A program made the translations under genes and the position numbers. A DNA stretch of 64,000 nucleotides from Cellulosimicrobium arenosum (GTDB lineage: Bacteria; Actinomycetota; Actinomycetes; Actinomycetales; Cellulomonadaceae). The stretch lies in the NCBI RefSeq assembly GCF_014837295.1, contig NZ_JACYHB010000013.1, positions 61,329 through 125,328 of the forward strand, given 5' to 3'. The notes under the pieces are model-generated. The model did no database searches, was not told where the DNA came from, and saw nothing but the letters and a program-made list of their open reading frames with translations. Shown here piece after piece: positions 1 to 8,349 of the stretch. Position 1 is the stretch's first letter. Each line of letters opens with the position of its first letter.

Positions 1-1247
1 GCGACCTCGACGGTGCCGCCACCGCTCTTCGCGAGCCCGTGCTCGACGGCGTTGGTGACGAGCTCGGTCAGCACGAGGGCCAGCGGCGTGGCGTCCTCCG
101 CCGGCACCAGGCCGAACGATCCGGTCCGCACCGTCCGCACGCTCGTGTCCGCCGACGCGACGTCGGCCGCGAGGCGCAGCGCGCGCCCGACCATGTCGTC
201 GAACTCGACCTCCTCGTCGAGGGTCTGGGACAGGCTCTCGTGCACGAGGGCGATGGTGGCCACCCGGCGCATCGCCTCCTCGAGGGCGGCCCGCGCCTCC
301 GGGACGTCCATGCGCCGAGCCTGCAGGCGCAGCAGTGCCGCGACGGTCTGCAGGTTGTTCTTCACGCGGTGGTGGATCTCGCGGATCGTCGCGTCCTTGG
401 TGATGAGGTCGCGCTCGCGCCGGCGGAGCTCCGAGACGTCGCGGCACAGCAGCACGGCGCCGATCCGCTGGCCCGACTCCGTCAGGGGCAGCGCACGCAG
501 CGAGAGGGACACGCGGTGCGCCTCGAGCTCGGTGCGCCACGGCGCGCGGCCCATGACGACGAGCGGCAGCGACTCGTCGACCGGCTTCTCGTGCTCCACG
601 AGGTCTGCGGTCACCTCGACCAGCGACCGCCCGACGAGCGGTCCGATGACGCCGAGCCGGTGGAAGCAGCTCAGCGCGTTCGGGCTCGCGTACAGGACCT
701 CGCCCTCGGAGTTCAGGCGGATCAGCCCGTCGCCGACGCGCGGCGCGCCGCGGCGCGGACCGGTCGCGGCGTTCGGGAACGGGAACTCGCCGCGCGAGAT
801 CATCGCGATGATGTCGTCGGCGGCCTCGACGTAGTTCAGCTCGAGGCGGCTCGGCGTGCGCCCGCTGCCGAGGTTGGTCTGCCGTGCCACGACCGCGATC
901 GGGCGGCCCTGGTGGACGACGGGGACGGCTTCCTCGCGCACGGCGTACGCGCCGAACCACCGGGGCTCGCGCGAGCGCTGCGGGCGGACCTCGCTCATCG
1001 CACGCGCGAGCTGGGGCCGCTGGCCGTCGGGGGCCAACGAGCCGACGATGTCGTCGTAGTGGACCGTCGCCCCGGTCGACGGGCGGCACTGCGAGAGCGC
1101 GACGAAGTTGCCGTCCGCCGTCGGCAGCCACAGCACGAGGTCGGCGAACGCCAGGTCGGAGACCACCTGCCAGTCCCCGACGAGCAGGTGCAGCCGCTCG
1201 TTGTCCGAGGGGCTGAGATCGGCGTGGCGGGAGATGAGGTCACTCAT
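1..1247 (-). CDS. pdtaS: PdtaS-like sensor histidine kinase (3' end cut by window edge)
   Basis: Cytoplasmic sensor kinase of the HisKA_2/HWE class; in mycobacteria PdtaS phosphorylates the RNA-binding antiterminator PdtaR. I translated the minus strand directly from ATG at 1245-1247: 415 residues are visible before the window edge. The order fits the family: N-terminal GAF-like part, a PAS-like part around residues 150-270, then the phospho-acceptor box EIHHRVKNNLQTVAALLRLQ with His293 as likely acceptor, and an N-box ELVTNAVEH near residue 400. The end of the ATPase domain lies outside. The mycobacterial protein is about 500 residues, so roughly 85 are missing. No transmembrane segment is seen. 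It is divergent from the DUF2505 gene, and no strong ribosome site is visible. The family call is firm; orthology to pdtaS is inferred. Confidence 0.88.
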   Translation of the reverse strand, partial: MSDLISRHADLSPSDNERLHLLVGDWQVVSDLAFADLVLWLPTADGNFVALSQCRPSTGATVHYDDIVGSLAPDGQRPQLARAMSEVRPQRSREPRWFGAYAVREEAVPVVHQGRPIAVVARQTNLGSGRTPSRLELNYVEAADDIIAMISRGEFPFPNAATGPRRGAPRVGDGLIRLNSEGEVLYASPNALSCFHRLGVIGPLVGRSLVEVTADLVEHEKPVDESLPLVVMGRAPWRTELEAHRVSLSLRALPLTESGQRIGAVLLCRDVSELRRRERDLITKDATIREIHHRVKNNLQTVAALLRLQARRMDVPEARAALEEAMRRVATIALVHESLSQTLDEEVEFDDMVGRALRLAADVASADTSVRTVRTGSFGLVPAEDATPLALVLTELVTNAVEHGLAKSGGGTVEV

Positions 1248-1350
1248 GGCAGACACGCGCCCAGCCTAGACGGGCCGGTAGAGTCCCGGGAGAACGGCGC
1301 GTCCGCACCGCGCCCGGTCCGCCATCCCGTCCGAGTCCAGGAGGCAACCC

Positions 1351-1869
1351 GTGCACCTGCGCGTCGAGCAACGCTACCCGGCGAGCGTCTCGCGGGTCGG
1401 CCAGGTGCTCGCCGACGAGGCCTTCGTGCGCTGGCGCGCCGAGCGTTCCGGGGGGTCCGGCTCCGAGGTGATGCAGGTCGACGTCACCGGGACGCCGGAC
1501 CACGGGTTCACCGTCACGGTGCGGCGCACCCTGCCGTCGGGCCAGATCCCCGCCCAGGCACGGCCGTTCGTCGGCAGCCGGCTCGAGATCCGTCAGGTCG
1601 AGGCGTGGGAGCCGGAGCACGACGGCGTCCGCCGGGGGACGGTCTCCCTCGAGATCACCGGAGCGCCGGTGCGGCTCACCGGGACCGTGACCCTCGCCTC
1701 CGACAGCGATCCGGGCTCGGACGCGCCGTCGACCGTGCAGGAGTACGACGGAGAGGTGCGAGCGTCGCTCCCGCTGTTCGCGAGCGCGATCGAGGACGCG
1801 GCGGCGACGGCGGTCCGGGCCGCCCTGTCCGCGGAAGAGGCCGCCGGGCAGCACTGGCTCGCGGGCTGA
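1351..1869 (+). CDS. DUF2505 domain protein
   Basis: A 172-residue cytoplasmic protein of the DUF2505 family, which has an SRPBCC (START-like) helix-grip fold; its function is not known. The start is GTG at 1351, preceded by AGGAGGCAAC at good spacing. The protein begins HLRVEQRYPASVSRVGQVLADEAFV, typical of SRPBCC proteins where the first strand is followed by a helix carrying the ligand-cavity wall. It ends with an amphipathic helix (SAIEDAAATAVRAAL) as in other SRPBCC proteins. There is no signal peptide or membrane segment. It is divergent from the kinase gene and about 300 bases before the cellobiose operon, with no sign that it belongs to that operon. Confidence 0.85.
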   Translation: MHLRVEQRYPASVSRVGQVLADEAFVRWRAERSGGSGSEVMQVDVTGTPDHGFTVTVRRTLPSGQIPAQARPFVGSRLEIRQVEAWEPEHDGVRRGTVSLEITGAPVRLTGTVTLASDSDPGSDAPSTVQEYDGEVRASLPLFASAIEDAAATAVRAALSAEEAAGQHWLAG

Positions 1870-2021
1870 GGAGCCGGTCGGCGCGGGACCGACCTCGCCA
1901 CCCCGTTCCGGGTCGGGCGTCACGACGCATCACGCAGCGGTCTCGAAGCGGTAACAATTCAGCACCCAGGAGTGCGGCCGATCGTCCCCGATATGCCCTC
2001 TGACCAGCGTGTATGCCGGTA

Positions 2022-2035
2022 TGGGAGCGCGACCA
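2022..2035. promoter_or_regulatory. CebR-like operator 1 (distal)
   Basis: TGGGAGCGCGACCA, two mismatches from the known CebR operator TGGGAGCGCTCCCA. It lies upstream of the TTGACA box, 105 bases (about ten helical turns) from the proximal operator, which would suit looping. That function is inference. Confidence 0.6.
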
Positions 2036-2060
2036 CACCACACCCGGCCCGACCCACCCC

Positions 2061-2090
2061 TTGACATCCCACCAGGGGCGCGAGCACCAT
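2061..2090 (+). promoter_or_regulatory. Candidate promoter of the cellobiose operon
   Basis: A perfect TTGACA at 2061-2066 is followed 18 bases later by CACCAT (2085-2090), a weak -10. The transcript would start near 2097, just before the operator at 2103-2116, so a bound repressor would block initiation or early elongation. The -10 assignment is uncertain. Confidence 0.45.
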
Positions 2091-2102
2091 CGTCACACCT
2101 CG

Positions 2103-2116
2103 TGGAAGCGCTACCA
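2103..2116. promoter_or_regulatory. CebR-like operator 2
   Basis: TGGAAGCGCTACCA, two mismatches from the CebR consensus with the central AGCGCT core intact. It is centred 24 bases before operator 3, between the inferred transcription start and the start codon. Confidence 0.75.
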
Positions 2117-2126
2117 TCTCTGGTGA

Positions 2127-2140
2127 TGGGAGCGCTGCCA
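2127..2140. promoter_or_regulatory. CebR-like operator 3 (proximal)
   Basis: TGGGAGCGCTGCCA differs from the CebR consensus at one position. It is the best of the three sites and lies 28 bases before the GTG start of the binding-protein gene. Confidence 0.82.
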
Positions 2141-2167
2141 CTTCGTCCCACCGACAAGGGAGTCATC

Positions 2168-3511
2168 GTGCTGAGCAGCACTCGAACGACCCGCCGGTCC
2201 CGCAAGGCGATCGTCGCCACCGCGGGCCTCGCGGCCATCACCCTGACTTTGACCGCATGCTCCGGAGACTCCGGAGACGACTCGGACGGCGGAGGTGGCG
2301 GCGGCGACAGCGACGAGCCGATCACCCTCACCGTCGCGACGTTCAACGACTTCGGCTACTCCGACGAGCTCCTCGCCTCCTACACCGACGAGCACCCGAA
2401 CGTGACGGTCGAGCAGACCAAGGCCGCCGAGTCCGGCGACGCACGCACCAACCTCACGACCAAGCTCGCCGCGGGCGGAGAGGGCCTGGCCGACATCGAG
2501 GCCATCGAGGTCGACTGGCTGCCCGAGCTCATGGAGTACCCCGACAAGTTCGTGGACCTGACCGACCCGGCTCTCGACGGCCGGTGGGTGGACTGGAAGG
2601 TCCAGCAGGCCACGACGACCGACGGCGTGCTCATCGGCTACGGGACGGACATCGGCCCCGAGGCCATCTGCTACCGCCAGGACCTGTTCGAGGCCGGCGG
2701 CCTGCCGACAGACCCCGCCGAGGTCGCAGAGCTGCTGGGCGGCGAGGACGCGACGTGGGACGAGTACTTCAGCGTCGGCAAGGAGTTCACGGACGCCAGC
2801 GGCACGCCGTGGTACGACTCCGCCGGTGCGACGTTCCAGGGCATGATCAACCAGCTGCCGAACGCGTACGAGGAGTCGGACGGGACCCCCAAGGACCTCG
2901 CGACCAACACGGACGTCCAGGACCTCTACAACGAGGTCCTCACGCAGTCGGTCGACAACGGCCTGTCCGCGGGTGCGGAGCAGTGGACCGGTGACTGGGA
3001 CGCGGCGTTCCAGAACGACGGTTTCGCGACCATGCTGTGCCCGGCGTGGATGATGGGCCCCATCGAGGAGCGCTCCGGCGGGATCGACGGCTGGAACATC
3101 GCGGACGTCTTCCCCGGTGGCGGCGGCAACTGGGGCGGTTCGTTCCTGACCGTCCCCGCGAACGGCGCGAACACCGACGCGGCCAAGGAGCTCGCGGCCT
3201 GGCTGACCGACCCCGCCCAGCAGACCACCGCGTTCGAGAACGCCGGGACCTTCCCGTCGCAGATCGAGGCGCAGGAGTCGGACGCCGTGATGGCGTTCAC
3301 CAACGAGTTCTTCAACGACGCACCGGCCGGTGAGATCTTCACCAACCGCGCGCAGGTCATCGGCGAGGCTCCCTTCAAGGGCGCGAACTACTTCTCGATC
3401 CACCAGCAGGTCCAGGACGCGATCACGCGCGTGGACGTCGAGAAGACCGACGACGCCCAGCAGTCGTGGGACAAGGCCGTCCAGGGCTTCAAGGACCTCG
3501 GCCTGAGCTGA
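2168..3511 (+). CDS. cebE: Cellobiose/beta-glucoside ABC transporter binding lipoprotein
   Basis: Extracellular solute-binding lipoprotein (family 1 sugar-binding fold) that hands an oligosaccharide, probably cellobiose or cello-oligomers, to the two permeases that follow. I chose GTG at 2168 (447 residues), preceded by AAGGGAG; an in-frame ATG at 2009 is upstream of the promoter and operators. The N-terminus is a lipoprotein signal: SRKAIVATAGLAAITL then lipobox LTAC with the lipidated Cys near residue 31, followed by a Gly/Asp/Ser-rich tether. The mature part has the usual two-lobed layout, with DIEAIEVDWLPEL and a Trp/Gly-rich GGGGNWGGSFL stretch. The substrate is inferred from the CebR operators and the neighbouring GH1 enzyme, not from binding residues. 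Confidence 0.88.
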   Translation: MLSSTRTTRRSRKAIVATAGLAAITLTLTACSGDSGDDSDGGGGGGDSDEPITLTVATFNDFGYSDELLASYTDEHPNVTVEQTKAAESGDARTNLTTKLAAGGEGLADIEAIEVDWLPELMEYPDKFVDLTDPALDGRWVDWKVQQATTTDGVLIGYGTDIGPEAICYRQDLFEAGGLPTDPAEVAELLGGEDATWDEYFSVGKEFTDASGTPWYDSAGATFQGMINQLPNAYEESDGTPKDLATNTDVQDLYNEVLTQSVDNGLSAGAEQWTGDWDAAFQNDGFATMLCPAWMMGPIEERSGGIDGWNIADVFPGGGGNWGGSFLTVPANGANTDAAKELAAWLTDPAQQTTAFENAGTFPSQIEAQESDAVMAFTNEFFNDAPAGEIFTNRAQVIGEAPFKGANYFSIHQQVQDAITRVDVEKTDDAQQSWDKAVQGFKDLGLS

Positions 3512-3518
3512 CGCACCA

Positions 3519-3561
3519 GGTCCCGCCCCGTCCGTGCCGGCGGCACGGCCGGGGCGGGACC
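3519..3561 (+). terminator. Strong hairpin between binding-protein and permease genes
   Basis: Arms GGTCCCGCCCCG (3519-3530) and CGGGGCGGGACC (3550-3561), with an inner stem CCGTGCC/GGCACGG (3532-3538/3542-3548) around a 3-base loop. There is no U-tract. It probably protects the upstream mRNA 3' end or attenuates read-through, giving more binding protein than permease. Confidence 0.75.
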
Positions 3562-3622
3562 GCTCGTGCCGCGGACCTCGCCGCTGCACGCCTGACCGAC
3601 GTCGAACCTCCCAGGAAGAGCC

Positions 3623-4774
3623 ATGGCCGTCCTCTCACCCACGCAACCCGACCGGGGCGTCGACGGGCCGCCCGAGCGGACCCCACGACGGGTGGGCTTC
3701 TCCCAGCGCATGAGCCGCTGGGACGTGAAGCTCTCCCCCTACCTCTTCATCTCGCCGTTCTTCATCCTCTTCGCCGTCACCGGCCTCTTCCCGCTCGCCT
3801 ACACCGCCGTGGTCTCGGTGCACGAGTGGAGCCTGCTGGGCGGCCAGGGCGACTTCGTCGGCCTGCAGAACTTCAGCGACGTGCTCGCGCAGCCCACGTT
3901 CTGGAAGTCGCTGCGCAACACCCTCTCGATCTTCCTGCTCTCGTCCGTGCCGCAGGTGATCATCGCGATCACCCTCGCCGCGTTCCTCGACCAGAACCTG
4001 CGTTCCGCGACGTTCTGGCGCATGGGTGTGCTGCTGCCCTACGTCGTCGCACCGGTCGCGATCTCGATGATCTTCAGCCGCCTCTTCGCCGACCAGTACG
4101 GCCTGATCAACGAGATGCTCGGCCTGGTCGGGATCGACCCGATCCGCTGGCACGCGAGCACGCTCGCGAGCCATACCGCGATCGCCGGCATGGTGAACTT
4201 CCGCTGGACCGGGTACAACGCCCTGATCTTCCTCGCCGCCATGCAGGCCGTGCCGCGCGAGCTCTACGAGGCCGCGATCATCGACGGCGCAGGACGCGCC
4301 CGCCAGTTCTTCTCCGTGACGGTCCCGCAGATCCGCGCGACCATCATCTTCGTGGTCATCACGTCGACCATCGGCGGCCTGCAGATCTTCGACGAGCCGC
4401 GCATGTTCGACGCCGGCGGCCTCGGGGGCGCGGACCGGCAGTACATGACGACCGTGCTCTACCTGTACGACGTCGGATGGGGCAACCAGGGCAACTTCGG
4501 CCGCGCCGCCGCGGTCGCCTGGCTCCTGTTCCTCCTGATCCTCGTCATCGGGATGGTCAACTTCTTCATCACGCGCAGCATCTCGACGTCGGGGCCGCGC
4601 GTACCGCGGCAGGAGCGTGCCCGTGCACGTGCCGCACGGCGTCGGGCGCGTACCGCCCTCGTGGCGAGCGCTGCCGCTCCGCCGACCGCCGCCACGGCCG
4701 CCCGTGCCGAGGGCGAGCCCGGCACCCGCGACCGCTCCGACGACCGCTCGAACGACTCCGGGAGCGCATCGTGA
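3623..4774 (+). CDS. cebF: Sugar ABC transporter permease (MalF/CebF type)
   Basis: Inner-membrane permease of a carbohydrate ABC importer (binding-protein-dependent transport superfamily, MalF group), 383 residues. ATG at 3623 follows AGGAAGAGCC. Six hydrophobic segments can be read, the first at LSPYLFISPFFILFAVTGLF. The cytoplasmic coupling loop carries the EAA signature EAAIIDGAGRARQFFSVTVP, which contacts the ATPase. The last 60 residues are an unusual Arg/Ala-rich cytoplasmic tail ending in a Ser/Asp/Arg-rich stretch; it may be disordered. It overlaps the next gene by four bases (GTGA), indicating translational coupling. No ATPase gene is in the operon. Confidence 0.9.
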   Translation: MAVLSPTQPDRGVDGPPERTPRRVGFSQRMSRWDVKLSPYLFISPFFILFAVTGLFPLAYTAVVSVHEWSLLGGQGDFVGLQNFSDVLAQPTFWKSLRNTLSIFLLSSVPQVIIAITLAAFLDQNLRSATFWRMGVLLPYVVAPVAISMIFSRLFADQYGLINEMLGLVGIDPIRWHASTLASHTAIAGMVNFRWTGYNALIFLAAMQAVPRELYEAAIIDGAGRARQFFSVTVPQIRATIIFVVITSTIGGLQIFDEPRMFDAGGLGGADRQYMTTVLYLYDVGWGNQGNFGRAAAVAWLLFLLILVIGMVNFFITRSISTSGPRVPRQERARARAARRRARTALVASAAAPPTAATAARAEGEPGTRDRSDDRSNDSGSAS

Positions 4775-5688
4775 CCTCTGTCCCCGTCATCGCCCAGACC
4801 GCAGGTCCTGGTGCTGCGCACGCCGCGGCGCGCCGCAGGCGCCGCAGGTCCACCGGCGGCTACTCGCGCCGACCCGGCTGGGTCACCTACACCTTCCTCG
4901 GCATCACGCTGCTCCTGGCGATCTTCCCGCTGTACTACACGCTGGTGCTGGGGTCGTCGACACCCGAGGAGATCTCGCGCAACGCGCTCCCCCAGCTGTT
5001 CCCCGACATGAGCCTGTTCGAACGGTTCTCGGACATCATCAACTCGACCGCGATCAACTTCTGGAAGGCGTTCGCGAACTCGGTGATCATCTCCGTGGTC
5101 ACCGCGGTCACCACCGTGTTCTTCGCGACGCTGGCCGGGTACGCATTCTCCAAGCTGCGGTTCCGGGGACGCCGGCCGCTCCTCGTGTTCGTCATCGCGA
5201 CGATGGCGGTCCCGACCCAGCTCGGCGTGGTCCCGTTGTTCATCCTCATGTCGGAGCTCGGCTGGATCGGCAAGGTCCAGGCGGTGATCGTGCCTGCCCT
5301 CGTCACGGCCTTCGGCGTGTTCTGGATGACCCAGTACCTCGAGGAGGCGCTGCCCTTCGAGCTGATCGAGGCGGCACGCGTCGACGGCGCGTCCATGTTC
5401 CGCACGTTCTGGTCCATCGCCCTGCCCGCGGCCCGGCCGGCCGCGGCGATGCTGGCACTGTTCACCTTCGTGATGCAGTGGACGAACTTCTTCTGGCCGT
5501 CGATCGTGCTGAGTCAGAACAATCCGACGTTGCCCCTCGTCATCCGGTCGCTGCAGGCGAACTACTTCGTGGACTACTCGCTCGTCATGGCGGGCGTCTT
5601 CCTCGTCACCCTGCCCCTGATCGTGCTGTTCATCTTCGTCGGGCGCCAGCTGGTCGCCGGCATCATGCAGGGCGCTGTCAAGGGCTGA
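4771..5688 (+). CDS. cebG: Sugar ABC transporter permease (MalG/CebG type)
   Basis: Second membrane subunit of the importer, 305 residues from GTG at 4771, which overlaps the stop of the preceding permease. A basic N-terminus (AAARRRRRRSTGG) precedes the first membrane helix VTYTFLGITLLLAIFPLYYT. The EAA loop reads EAARVDGASMFRTFWSIALP, and the protein ends LVAGIMQGAVKG as is usual for MalG-type subunits. Six membrane spans are predicted by eye. With the preceding permease it would form the heterodimeric channel, powered by an ATPase encoded elsewhere, probably MsiK as in other actinobacteria. Confidence 0.9.
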   Translation: MTSVPVIAQTAGPGAAHAAARRRRRRSTGGYSRRPGWVTYTFLGITLLLAIFPLYYTLVLGSSTPEEISRNALPQLFPDMSLFERFSDIINSTAINFWKAFANSVIISVVTAVTTVFFATLAGYAFSKLRFRGRRPLLVFVIATMAVPTQLGVVPLFILMSELGWIGKVQAVIVPALVTAFGVFWMTQYLEEALPFELIEAARVDGASMFRTFWSIALPAARPAAAMLALFTFVMQWTNFFWPSIVLSQNNPTLPLVIRSLQANYFVDYSLVMAGVFLVTLPLIVLFIFVGRQLVAGIMQGAVKG

Positions 5689-5773
5689 CCGGTCGCACGC
5701 CGCTCCAGCCGTACCCTCGCACGCCGCACGGGACGACCAGCACCCGCCCCTCCGACCTGGGAAGGACCCACCC

Positions 5774-7291
5774 ATGAGCCTCTTCGTCCCCACCGCACCT
5801 CTCGCCCCGAACCCCGACACGGCCACGGGTCGCGTCGAGATGCCCCAGGGCTTCCTGTGGGGCACGGCGACCGCCGCCTACCAGGTAGAGGGTGCGGCCC
5901 GCACCGACGGTCGGCGCGACTCCATCTGGGACACGTTCAGCACGATCCCCGGCGCGGTGATCAACGGCGACGACGGCACGGACGCGTGCGACCACTACCA
6001 CCGGTACCGCGAGGACGTCGCGCTCATGCGTGACCTGCACCTCGGTGCGTACCGGTTCTCGACCTCGTGGGCACGCGTGCACCCGGACGGCGGGGCCGTG
6101 AACCCCGCCGGGCTCGCGTTCTACGACCGCCTCGTCGACGAGCTGCTGTCGGCGGACCTCCTGCCGTGGCTCACGCTCTACCACTGGGACCTGCCGCAGG
6201 CGCTCGAGGAGGCCGGCGGGTGGACCAACCGCGACACGGCCTACCGGTTCGCGGAGTACGCCGTGACCATGCACGAGGCGCTGGGCGACCGTGTCGGGGT
6301 CTGGACCACGCTCAACGAGCCGTGGTGCTCGGCGTTCCTCGGGTACACCGCCGGCGTGCACGCACCGGGTCGGCAGTCGCGGCCCGACGGCCTGGCTGCC
6401 GCTCACCACCTCATGCTCGCCCACGGGCTCGGCATCCAGGCGCTGCGCGAGCGCGCGCCGGCCGCGAACCTGGGACTCACGCTCAACTTCACGGTCGCGG
6501 ACCCGGTCGATCCGGCCGACCCGGCCGACGTCGACGCCGCCCGCCGCATCGACGGCCAGTTCAACCGCATCTTCCTCGACCCGATCCTGCGCGGCGAGTA
6601 CCCGGCCGACGTCCTCGAGGACGTCGCGCCCTACGGGCTGCTCGACCACGTCCGGGACGGCGACCTCGACATCATCTCCACCCCGATCGACACGCTCGGC
6701 GTGAACTACTACAACGGTGGTGCGGTCTCCGCGCTCCCGCAGGAGTCGGGGTCGGGCGGCGGTGGGACACGGCCCGAGGGCGTGCGCGAGGCCGACGACG
6801 CGGCCCCGGTCCGCGAGACGTCCTCCCCGCACCCGGCGGCGGACGGCGTCCACACGCACTCGCGCGGGCTGCCGCTGACGGACATGGGCTGGGAGGTCCA
6901 GCCCGAGGGGCTCACACGCCTGCTCGTGCGCCTGCAGGAGGAGTACACGGGCCCCCGGGGCGTCGCGATGTACGTCACGGAGAACGGTGCGGCGTTCCCG
7001 GACGTCGTCGGGCCCGACGGCGCTGTCGACGACCAGGACCGGCTGTCGTTCATCGACGGGCACCTGCGCGCGACGAAGGACGCGATCGACGCGGGGGCCG
7101 ACGTCCGCGGCTACTTCGCGTGGTCGCTCCTGGACAACTTCGAGTGGGCGCTCGGCTACACGAAGCGGTTCGGCATCGTGCGGGTGGACTACGAGACCCA
7201 GGAGCGCACCGTCAAGTCCAGCGGCCGCTGGTACGCGACGGTCGCCCGCGACAACGTCATCCCGGCCCGGGACGACACGACGCGGCCATGA
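5774..7291 (+). CDS. GH1 beta-glucosidase
   Basis: Cytoplasmic glycoside hydrolase family 1 enzyme, 505 residues, expected to split imported cellobiose or other beta-glucosides to glucose. ATG at 5774 follows GGGAAGGACCCACCC. Family landmarks are present: FLWGTATAAYQVEG near the N-terminus, acid/base Glu182 in TLNEPW, nucleophile Glu403 in YVTENGAAF, and FAWSLLDNFEWALGY at the C-terminal end. There is no signal peptide. A Gly/Ser/Pro-rich insertion at about residues 322-360 is longer than in many relatives. The gene sits 85 bases after the permease gene and before the regulator, which is the normal cebEFG-bgl-cebR arrangement. It may also accept other beta-glycosides. Confidence 0.95.
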   Translation: MSLFVPTAPLAPNPDTATGRVEMPQGFLWGTATAAYQVEGAARTDGRRDSIWDTFSTIPGAVINGDDGTDACDHYHRYREDVALMRDLHLGAYRFSTSWARVHPDGGAVNPAGLAFYDRLVDELLSADLLPWLTLYHWDLPQALEEAGGWTNRDTAYRFAEYAVTMHEALGDRVGVWTTLNEPWCSAFLGYTAGVHAPGRQSRPDGLAAAHHLMLAHGLGIQALRERAPAANLGLTLNFTVADPVDPADPADVDAARRIDGQFNRIFLDPILRGEYPADVLEDVAPYGLLDHVRDGDLDIISTPIDTLGVNYYNGGAVSALPQESGSGGGGTRPEGVREADDAAPVRETSSPHPAADGVHTHSRGLPLTDMGWEVQPEGLTRLLVRLQEEYTGPRGVAMYVTENGAAFPDVVGPDGAVDDQDRLSFIDGHLRATKDAIDAGADVRGYFAWSLLDNFEWALGYTKRFGIVRVDYETQERTVKSSGRWYATVARDNVIPARDDTTRP

Positions 7292-7332
7292 CCGATGCCG
7301 CCCGTCACCCCTGGTGGCGGGATACTGGTCTC

Positions 7333-8349
7333 ATGAGCTCTCCCACCACAGCACCGACGCTGGACGAGGTGGCCCGGACGGCCGGCGTCTCGCGCTCCAC
7401 GGCATCGCGCGCGATCAACGGCGGCGACCGCGTCTCGCCGGAGGCTCAGGCCGCCGTCGACGCGGCCGTCGCGGATCTCGGCTACACCCCGAACCGCGCG
7501 GCGCGGTCCCTCGTGACGCGACGCACCGACTCGATCGCGCTCGTCGTGCCCGAGCCCGACGAACGCATCCTCACCGACCCGTTCCTCGCGGGGACCATGC
7601 GTGGCGTCAGTGCGGCGCTCGGCGGCACGGACCTCCAGCTCGTGCTGCTCTTCGCCCGGCCGGACGAGCAGCCGGGTCGGATCGTGCGGTACCTGCGCAG
7701 CGGGCACGTCGACGGCGCGATCGTCGCGTCGCACCACCGCGACGACGAGCTCGAGGAGGCGCTGCTCGCGACTCGCCTGCCCGCCGTGTTCGTCGGCAGA
7801 CCGTTCCACCCGACGCCCGACCTGCTGTACGTCGACGTCGACAACGTCGAGGGCGGACGGCTCGCCGCACGCCGACTCGTCGAGGCCGGCCGGCGCAGGC
7901 TCGCGACCATCACGGGTCCGCAGGACATGACGGCCGGGGTGGACCGGCTCACCGGGTGGAACGAGGTGCTCGACGCCGCGGGGATCGCGCACGACGCGGT
8001 CGAGGCCGGGGACTTCGCCCTCGCCGGGGGTGCGGCCGCCATGGAACGGCTCCTGGCCGAGCACCCCGACATCGACGGGCTCTTCGCGGCGTCCGACCTC
8101 ATGGCCGAGGGCGCGATGCGGGTGCTCGCTCAGCACGGGCGGCGGGTGCCCCAGGACGTGTCCGTCGTCGGGTTCGACGACCTCGCGACGGCGGCGACGA
8201 CGTCTCCCCCGCTCACGACCGTGCGCAACCCGATGATCACCATGGTGCGCGACGCGACCGACATGCTGCTCGATCTCGTCGCGAACGGGAGCAAGGACTT
8301 CACCCCTCGCGTGCTGGCCCCGGAGCTCGTCGAGCGGGCGTCGGTCTGA
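7333..8349 (+). CDS. cebR: LacI-family repressor (CebR-like)
   Basis: LacI/GalR-family regulator, 338 residues. An N-terminal helix-turn-helix (TLDEVARTAGVSRSTASRAINGG, written here in parts: residues 9-31) is followed by the hinge region NRAARSLVTRRT and a sugar-binding core with LFAASDLMAEGAMRVL and VSVVGFDDLATA. It probably binds the three operators at 2022-2140 and is released by cellobiose. ATG at 7333 has no ribosome site, but GATACT lies six bases before it, so an extra leaderless promoter inside the operon is possible. The last 50 bases overlap the 3' end of the convergent putA gene. The name rests on operator match and synteny. Confidence 0.9.
   Translation: MSSPTTAPTLDEVARTAGVSRSTASRAINGGDRVSPEAQAAVDAAVADLGYTPNRAARSLVTRRTDSIALVVPEPDERILTDPFLAGTMRGVSAALGGTDLQLVLLFARPDEQPGRIVRYLRSGHVDGAIVASHHRDDELEEALLATRLPAVFVGRPFHPTPDLLYVDVDNVEGGRLAARRLVEAGRRRLATITGPQDMTAGVDRLTGWNEVLDAAGIAHDAVEAGDFALAGGAAAMERLLAEHPDIDGLFAASDLMAEGAMRVLAQHGRRVPQDVSVVGFDDLATAATTSPPLTTVRNPMITMVRDATDMLLDLVANGSKDFTPRVLAPELVERASV

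Larger units (their letters stand above)
1870..2167. other. Intergenic control region of the cellobiose operon
   Basis: 298 bases between the DUF2505 gene and the binding-protein gene. The first 150 bases hold no recognisable signal beyond a weak hairpin near 1876-1892 (GGTC...GACC). The second half holds three CebR-like operators and a -35-like TTGACA, listed separately. Confidence 0.7.

Noticed and set aside
3067..3076. GGAGCGCTCC inside the binding-protein gene, resembling a CebR core
   Set aside because: Only the central ten bases fit; the outer T/A positions fail and the site is deep in a coding region of high GC.
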